NCBI RefSeq assembly: GCF_014635825.1
Contig: NZ_BMDO01000005.1
Span: 1 to 64,000 of the forward strand
Length of the DNA stretch: 64,000 nt
Source: Mucilaginibacter galii
GTDB lineage: Bacteria > Bacteroidota > Bacteroidia > Sphingobacteriales > Sphingobacteriaceae
Direction: 5' to 3'
Made by a program: the position numbers and the translations under genes. The notes under the pieces were generated by a model. It ran no database searches. It had not been told where the DNA came from and worked only from the letters and a program-made list of their open reading frames with translations. The number at the start of each line of letters is the position of its first letter. Within the stretch, counting starts at the first letter, position 1. Below are positions 58,422 through 64,000 of the stretch, in pieces.

Positions 58422-59318
58422 ATGCAACGCCGCAAATTTATTACCAACAGTTTATTATCAGCCAGCGCATTGGCGCTTACGGGCAACAAAAGTTTCGCCG
58501 CCTGGATGGCACAGCCATCTTTTAAGTTTAAACCGCTGCGAAACAATGTAGGCATATTTGCCGAGCAGGGTGGCACCATAGCCTGGCTGGTTAATAAAGA
58601 AGGCATTGCGGTGGTAGATGCCGAGTTCCCGGCACCGGCCGAGCATTTGATAGCCGAGTTAAAAAAACAGTCGGACAAGCCTTTCGAGTGGTTAATTAAT
58701 ACTCACCACCACGGCGATCATACCGGTGGTAATATCTCGTTTAAAGGCATAGCTAAACACGTAGCCGCACATGCTAACTCGCTGGCTAACCAGCAAAAAG
58801 TGGCGCAAGCGCAAAATAGCGTTGAAAAAAATTTATTCCCCGATATCACTTTTACTACCGATTGGAAAACTAAAGTAGGCGACGAAAATATTAAAGCTTA
58901 CTATTTTGGCGCAGGCCATACCAATGGCGATAGCATGATCCATTTTGAGCATGCTAATGTGGTACACACTGGCGATCTGGTTTTCAACCGCCGCTATCCC
59001 TTTGTAGACCGCGCTGGGGGAGCATCGGTAAAAGAGTGGATAACTACGTTGCAAAAGGCACAAAAGCAGTTTAACAAAGATACCCAGTTTGTTTTCGGCC
59101 ATGCCTTTGACCCGGAAAAGGTAGTGGGTACCATGGACGATTTGAAAGCCATGCAGAACTACATGGAACGCCTGGTTGATTTTGTGACTTCTCAAATTAA
59201 AGCCGGTAAAACCAAAGCCGACGTTTTAACCGCCACCAGCATACCCGGCGTAACCGAATGGCAGGGCGATGGCATTGTACGCAGCCTTACCGCCGCTTAT
59301 GATGAATTAAGCGTTTAA
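58422..59318 (+). CDS. MBL-fold metallo-hydrolase with signal sequence
   Basis: A Tat- or Sec-like signal (MQRRKFITNSLLSASALAL) and the metallo-beta-lactamase motif THHHGDHTGG (near 91), with later His and Asp (GAGHTNGDSM, VHTGDLVF, FGHAFD). Exported hydrolase, close to glyoxalase II-like quinoprotein relatives. Substrate unknown. Confidence 0.85.
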   Translation: MQRRKFITNSLLSASALALTGNKSFAAWMAQPSFKFKPLRNNVGIFAEQGGTIAWLVNKEGIAVVDAEFPAPAEHLIAELKKQSDKPFEWLINTHHHGDHTGGNISFKGIAKHVAAHANSLANQQKVAQAQNSVEKNLFPDITFTTDWKTKVGDENIKAYYFGAGHTNGDSMIHFEHANVVHTGDLVFNRRYPFVDRAGGASVKEWITTLQKAQKQFNKDTQFVFGHAFDPEKVVGTMDDLKAMQNYMERLVDFVTSQIKAGKTKADVLTATSIPGVTEWQGDGIVRSLTAAYDELSV

Positions 59319-59336
59319 TCTTGTTGGAAACGGACC

Positions 59337-59717
59337 TTATGCCTCAACCGGCTGCTTTCGACTGTTCACAATGCGCTCCCGATGCTGCATGCCCCAATTG
59401 CGTAGTTCTTGCAAAACCGGGTCGAGCGATAGGCTGTAAGGCATTAATTCGTATGTAATAGTTACTGGCGTAGTGTTAAAAACATTGCGCTTTACAAACT
59501 CATTCAGCTCCAAATCTTTTAATTCTTTCGATAAGACCTTTGGCGTAATATTGCCCAGCGCACGCTGAACATCCTTAAACCGTAACGGCCCTTCAGAGAG
59601 CGTAAGTATCAGCGGTAATTTCCATTTACCGTTTAATACATACAAGGCATCGCGCACGGCCGTAACGCTGGCCATGCACACTTGGCTGTTGTGTTTATGT
59701 CTGTCTTGATTAATCAT
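59337..59717 (-). CDS. HxlR-family transcriptional regulator
   Basis: A 126-residue winged-helix protein: C-x(n)-VRDALYVLNGKWKLPLILTL, GPLRFKDVQRALGNITPKVLSKELKDLE. Fits HxlR regulators (redox/aldehyde response). Monocistronic, convergent with the metallo-hydrolase gene (18 bp apart). Confidence 0.9.
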   Translation of the reverse strand: MINQDRHKHNSQVCMASVTAVRDALYVLNGKWKLPLILTLSEGPLRFKDVQRALGNITPKVLSKELKDLELNEFVKRNVFNTTPVTITYELMPYSLSLDPVLQELRNWGMQHRERIVNSRKQPVEA

Positions 59718-59827
59718 TATGAATATGTTTTAAGTATCCGATCCGGATGTTGGTATCTTTTAGATAGCAAATGTAAACAGCTAGCCTACCAAATTAGTCA
59801 CCACTTTTTAAAACTTGCTCAACAAAA

Positions 59828-59855
59828 AAGGGACTCCGGTTTCCCGGAGCCCCTC
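59828..59855 (-). terminator. Terminator of the efflux operon
   Basis: GGGACTCCGG, TTT, CCCGGAG(C)CCC on the plus strand, with poly-T after it on the minus strand. It lies 23 bp after the stop of the TolC-like gene. Confidence 0.8.
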
Positions 59856-59877
59856 ATCCTACAATCACAATCACCTA

Positions 59878-61278
59878 TTATCTCCAGCCGCCGCCAACTG
59901 AGCGGTAAAGCTCTACAGTGGCATCTAACTGTGCTTTTTTAATACTGGCTAATTCCAGTTCGCTTTGCAATACGTTGCTTTGTGCGGTAATTACTTCTAA
60001 ATAGTTAGCTAAACCATTTTTAAATAACAGGCCTGCATTACCGGTAGCCTGGCGTAGCGTTTTGGCACGATTGGCTGCAATGCTCTGTTGCTGGCTTAGT
60101 TTATCTATACGCACCAGCGCGTCAGATACTTCGCCAACTGCTACTAATACTTGCTGACGAAATTGAATAACGGTTCTTTCGCGTTCTACTTTGGCCAGGT
60201 TGTATTGAGTTTTTAGCTGGCCCCGTTGAAACAATGGCTGGGTTAAACCACCAGCCACAGTTCCAAATAAGGAAGCAGGAATGTTAAACCAGTTACTTGC
60301 CCTGAACGAGTTTACACCGCCTTGCGCCGTAATAGTTAACGTAGGATACATACTGGCTTTAGTTACGCCTACATCGGCATTGGCACGTTCTACGGCCAGT
60401 TCGGCGCTGCGCACATCAGGACGCAGGCTTAGCAGGGTAGAAGGCAATCCGGCCGATAAGGTTGCCGACACCGGCACATTATCTAAGGTGATGTTACGCA
60501 CCACGGCATCCGGCAGTTTACCGGCCAGTATGCTAATGGCATTTTCCTGTATGGTAATATCCTGCTCAAATTGTGGGATGAGGCGGGCCGCGGCCAATTG
60601 TTGTGCTTCGGCTTGCTGTACAGCTAAGGAGGTTACCTGCCCGGCATCAAATTGCAGGCGGATAATACGCAGCGTACTATCGTTCAGTTTTAAGTTTTTG
60701 CGGGCAATGCCTAACTGGGCATCCAGCATCAGCAGGTTATAGTAACCCGAAGATACATCGGCTACAATTTGCGTTTGTACGGCTTTACGGGCTTCTTCGG
60801 TTTGCAGGTACGAAGCCAGGGCCGATGCCTTACGACTACGGATCTTGCCCCAAATATCGGCTTCCCACGAAACGTTGGCCGCTGCGGTATAATCCTCAAT
60901 ATGCTTGCTGCCCAAAAACTGGTTGAGGCTTAAGCCGTTCAAACTGTTATCGCTTGGGCGGTTAGTGGTTGCTGTAACGTTTAAGCCAACGGTAGGAATG
61001 TTTCCTAACTTAGCTTGGCTTAACGTTAACCGTGCCGATTGTATGTTTTTAACCGCTATCTGCAAATCGTTATTGCGGGTTATGGCGCTATCGATGAGAT
61101 TTTGCAGGGTGGTTTCGGTAAAGAAACTTTTCCAGGGCAAGCGCGCTATGGATGTGGTATCGGTCACCGTAGCCGAGCGGTAAGCTACCGGCAAATGCTG
61201 ATCGGGTACCTGTACGTCTTTAGATACCTTGCAGGCGCTCAGTACTAAGAGTACTGCGAAAAAAAGGTAATTTTTCAT
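59878..61278 (-). CDS. NodT-type outer-membrane efflux lipoprotein
   Basis: About 466 residues with a lipobox (LVLSACKVSKDV) and two OEP repeats (LQIAVKNIQSARLTLSQAK to LAQN-type helices; WEADIWGKIRSRKASALASY is the hallmark D-W-G motif). TolC-like exit duct of an RND pump. ATG 61278 is chosen over 61302 since MKNYLFFAVLLVLSAC is the natural signal. Confidence 0.92.
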   Translation of the reverse strand: MKNYLFFAVLLVLSACKVSKDVQVPDQHLPVAYRSATVTDTTSIARLPWKSFFTETTLQNLIDSAITRNNDLQIAVKNIQSARLTLSQAKLGNIPTVGLNVTATTNRPSDNSLNGLSLNQFLGSKHIEDYTAAANVSWEADIWGKIRSRKASALASYLQTEEARKAVQTQIVADVSSGYYNLLMLDAQLGIARKNLKLNDSTLRIIRLQFDAGQVTSLAVQQAEAQQLAAARLIPQFEQDITIQENAISILAGKLPDAVVRNITLDNVPVSATLSAGLPSTLLSLRPDVRSAELAVERANADVGVTKASMYPTLTITAQGGVNSFRASNWFNIPASLFGTVAGGLTQPLFQRGQLKTQYNLAKVERERTVIQFRQQVLVAVGEVSDALVRIDKLSQQQSIAANRAKTLRQATGNAGLLFKNGLANYLEVITAQSNVLQSELELASIKKAQLDATVELYRSVGGGWR

Positions 61279-61288
61279 GATGATATGT

Positions 61289-61324
61289 TTAACCCCTCCC
61301 AACCCTCCCCGAGGGGGAGGGCTT
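61289..61324. repeat. GC-rich interspersed repeat
   Basis: CCCTCCC...CCTCCCCGAGGGGGAGGG, related to 40846-40926. It lies between the RND pump gene and the TolC-like gene start. Confidence 0.4.
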
Positions 61325-61466
61325 TAGAAGGTATGTTTATTTATGATAAATTTTTCAAATTCTGTCATTTCGAGTGCTAACGAGAATCTTGTTCCATGAT
61401 GCAAAGTATGCTACAATGCTGCTTCTAACAAGATCTCTCACTATCGTTCGAGATGACACATTAGGC

Positions 61467-64000
61467 TTAATGCGCTTCTACTTCATGATGGGCATTAACC
61501 GGCTGACCGTGATTATCTTTGTGTTTAACTACCACCGGTACACCGCTAATGCGTTCCTGCAAATGCTGGAAGATGACGAACAGTACCGGGATAATGAATA
61601 AACCTAACAGTACACCTGAAAGCATACCACCTGCAGCACCAATACTAATAGAGTGGTTACCTTGTGCAGACGGACCGGTGGCGCTCATCATCGGGATCAT
61701 ACCGGCAATAAAGGCCAACGAGGTCATGATAATAGGGCGAAGACGCGATTTTGCACCATCTAAGGCTGCGGCAATCAAACCTTCGCGGTTACGGCGGCGT
61801 TGCAGGGCAAACTCTACGATCAAAATCGCATTCTTAGCCAGCAAGCCGATGAGCATGATCAAGGCTACCTGTACGTAAATGTTGTTTTCGATACCGGCAA
61901 AGCCAATAGCAACAAACACACCGAATATACCGGTAGGGATTGACAGAATAATGGCGAACGGCAGGATATAACTTTCGTACTGGGCAGCCAGCAGGAAGTA
62001 TACGAATACCAAACACAGGATGAACACCACGGTCGATTGTCCACCTGATGAAATTTCTTCACGGGTTTGACCAGAGAACTGGAACGCAAAACCAGCAGGT
62101 AATTCATCTTTGGCTACTTCTTGTATGGCCTTAATGGCATCGCCCGAACTAAAGCCCGGTTTAGGAATAGCATTAACTTGTATTGAGTTGAACAGGTTAT
62201 AACGCGATGCAGTTTCTGAACCATACACCCGGGTAAGCTTTACCAGGGTATTGATAGGCACCATTTCACCTGTTTTGTTTTTTACAAATACACGGTCAAT
62301 AGAAGCCGGATCGGTTTTATCGGCTACATCGGCCTGAACAATAACACGATAGTATTTACCAAAGCGGTTAAAATCAGACGCTTGTGCACTACCAAAGTAA
62401 GCCTGCATTGTTTGCAAAACGTCTTTTACGTTTACACCTAACTGGTTGGCCTTTTCATCGTTAACTTCTAATTGAAGCTGTGGATAATCGGCCTTGAAAG
62501 AGGTAAACGCATAGGCAATAGCTGGTTTTTGCATCAGCTTACCAATAAAGTTATTTGCTATACCGCTAAATTTATCCAGCTTGCCGCCGGTTTTATCTTG
62601 CAGTACCAGGTCTAACGCTTCTACGTTACTAAAGCCCGGTACGGTTGGGAAACTGAACACAAAGAAACTGCCTCTTGATATTGCTCCTAATTTACCACGG
62701 ATAATATCTTGTATAGCATTGATGTCTTTGACTTCACCACGCTCCTTATTGTCTTTCAATAATACGAATACTACGGCCGACGACGGGCTATTGGAGTTAG
62801 TTAACAGGTTAAAACCCGATATTGCGGTAACAAACCTTGCAGAAGGTAATGCTCTTAGTTCACCTTCGGCCTGGTTCAGCATTTTGGTGGTGGCATCTAA
62901 CGATGTACCCGATGGTGATGAAACCGCAATGGCCACAAAGCCTTGATCTTCTGTAGGAATAAAACCCGATTTGGTGGTTTGCATCATGTATACGGTGGCT
63001 ATTATAATTACAGCCAGTCCGCCCATGCTCAACCATTTATTACGGATCAGGAATTTAAGGCTGCCAACGTAACGGTCGGTCATGGAGTTAAAGCTCCGGT
63101 TAAAGCCAGCGTAAAATCTTTGAACAAAGCTGGTTTTAACTACAGTACCATCATGGTTGGTGTGGTTGCTCTTTAAAAACAGCGCTGCCAATGCCGGGCT
63201 CAATGTTAAGGCGTTTACAGCCGATATTACAATGGCTATAGACATGGTAAAGGCAAACTGCCTGTAAAATATACCTGTTGAACCGGTCATGAAACCTACC
63301 GGTAAAAATACCGCCGCCATAACAAGTGTAATAGAGATAATAGCACCGGTAATTTCATGCATGGCCGAGGTAGTCGCTTCTTTAGGGCCTAAATGCTCAT
63401 TTTCCATTTTGGCGTGCACCGCCTCTACTACCACAATGGCATCATCCACCACAATACCAATGGCTAATACCAGGGCAAACAGGGTTAGCAGGTTAATAGA
63501 GAACCCAAACAGGTTCATGAAAAAGAACGTACCTAAAATGGCTACGGGCACTGCAATGGCAGGAATTAAAGTAGACCTGAAATCTTGCAAAAATAAGAAT
63601 ACCACAATAAACACCAATATAAAGGCCTCGATCAAAGTATGCTCTACCTGGCTTATCGATTCATCCAACGCGGTTTTAGTACGGTAAAACTGGTTGTATT
63701 TGATACCTTCCGGAAAATCTTTAGATACCTTTTCCATCAGTTCGTCAATGGCTATCTGTATTTCGTTAGCATTTGAACCGGCTAATTGTATAATACCAAC
63801 AGCTACACCATCTTTACCATTTAAGTGGGTTACACTGGTGTAAGAATAGGCACCCAATTCAACACGGGCCACATCTTTTAAGTGCAATACCGATCCATCG
63901 GCGTTAGAGCGCAGGGCTATGTTTCCGTATTCCTCGGGTTTGGTAAGCTTACCTTTGTATTTAATTACATACTCAAATACCTCTTTACTTCTTTCGCCTA
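61467..64000 (-). CDS. RND efflux transporter, AcrB/HAE1 family, 5' end outside window
   Basis: The frame is open through base 64000, so the gene runs off the window; the visible part (about 844 residues) is the C-terminal side, starting within the periplasmic porter domain (VEYVIKYKGK-like segment, then LKDVARVELG). Typical motifs: VDDAIVVVEAVHAKM with the proton-relay Asp pair, FIPTEDQGFVAIAV, TSLAFIAGMIPM, SIPTGIFGVFVAI. Upstream of TolC-like gene in one operon. A drug or solvent efflux pump; the MFP partner should be to the right. Confidence 0.92.
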   Translation of the reverse strand, partial: GERSKEVFEYVIKYKGKLTKPEEYGNIALRSNADGSVLHLKDVARVELGAYSYTSVTHLNGKDGVAVGIIQLAGSNANEIQIAIDELMEKVSKDFPEGIKYNQFYRTKTALDESISQVEHTLIEAFILVFIVVFLFLQDFRSTLIPAIAVPVAILGTFFFMNLFGFSINLLTLFALVLAIGIVVDDAIVVVEAVHAKMENEHLGPKEATTSAMHEITGAIISITLVMAAVFLPVGFMTGSTGIFYRQFAFTMSIAIVISAVNALTLSPALAALFLKSNHTNHDGTVVKTSFVQRFYAGFNRSFNSMTDRYVGSLKFLIRNKWLSMGGLAVIIIATVYMMQTTKSGFIPTEDQGFVAIAVSSPSGTSLDATTKMLNQAEGELRALPSARFVTAISGFNLLTNSNSPSSAVVFVLLKDNKERGEVKDINAIQDIIRGKLGAISRGSFFVFSFPTVPGFSNVEALDLVLQDKTGGKLDKFSGIANNFIGKLMQKPAIAYAFTSFKADYPQLQLEVNDEKANQLGVNVKDVLQTMQAYFGSAQASDFNRFGKYYRVIVQADVADKTDPASIDRVFVKNKTGEMVPINTLVKLTRVYGSETASRYNLFNSIQVNAIPKPGFSSGDAIKAIQEVAKDELPAGFAFQFSGQTREEISSGGQSTVVFILCLVFVYFLLAAQYESYILPFAIILSIPTGIFGVFVAIGFAGIENNIYVQVALIMLIGLLAKNAILIVEFALQRRRNREGLIAAALDGAKSRLRPIIMTSLAFIAGMIPMMSATGPSAQGNHSISIGAAGGMLSGVLLGLFIIPVLFVIFQHLQERISGVPVVVKHKDNHGQPVNAHHEVEAH

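Overview
The window comes from a Bacteroidota chromosome, most likely a Sphingobacteriaceae member close to Mucilaginibacter or Pedobacter. This is inferred from the gene content (Bacteroidetes-type tyrosine recombinases, DUF2207/LemA pair, DUF4397 lipoprotein, NodT-type efflux lipoprotein), from scarce Shine-Dalgarno sites and from TAnnTTTG-like promoter elements. No rRNA or species marker is present, so the genus is a guess.

Bases 1-118 look like the multi-repeat end of an IS21-type element. Bases 125-29757 are an integrated, mobilizable genomic island of about 29.6 kb in the 3' end of a tRNA-Asp gene. It is bounded by 49-bp direct repeats (47 of 49 identical), with tandem 12-bp integrase arm-type sites just inside both ends and an integrase next to the intact tRNA. 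The left part holds an HNH nuclease, an EVE/PUA-like protein, a one-chain GmrSD-like DUF262/HNH enzyme, a possible ADP-ribosyltransferase-fold protein and a metallophosphatase. The middle holds a second integrase with excisionase-like HTH genes, several strong dyads and RNA-like hairpins, a SWIM-protein/NTase-HEPN pair, an XRE regulator, an RRM protein, and a relaxase/MobC pair with a probable oriT. A small coiled-coil membrane protein is encoded out of frame inside the relaxase gene. The right part is a defence block: a type III CBASS operon (CD-NTase, HORMA, TRIP13-like ATPase, 2TM-NUDIX effector), a DndB-like gene, and an Ssp single-strand phosphorothioation operon (SspB, SspC, SspD, SspE-like nuclease). 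Two extra genes, a membrane protein and a deoxyribosyltransferase-like protein, sit between sspD and sspE.

From 29737 on the DNA is mostly core chromosome: tRNA-Asp, prfA, an LpxH-like hydrolase, an outer membrane protein, a CtpA-type protease, a prolyl oligopeptidase, a PAS histidine kinase, an Lrp regulator, tex, an aldo/keto reductase, a bestrophin-like channel, DUF2207/LemA, an MFS transporter and an RND efflux operon cut by the window end. Three places stand out: an odd class II tRNA-like gene at 40092-40205; an AT-rich two-gene cassette with a membrane-anchored ParA-type ATPase at 44678-46436; and a Ro60/TROVE protein gene (54101-55684) followed by about 1 kb with eight tandem, diverged Y-RNA-like units.

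The Ro/Y-RNA locus is the most unusual structure. Each unit has a conserved 5' motif (GRTGYCGTA then TTACTTCG), a 3' motif around TTGCT, and complementary ends that close a two-part stem. Several enclose a tRNA-like module in permuted order (T arm, acceptor closed by a short loop, D arm), as known for bacterial YrlA RNAs. Together they suggest one Ro protein served by a diversified family of Y RNA adaptors.
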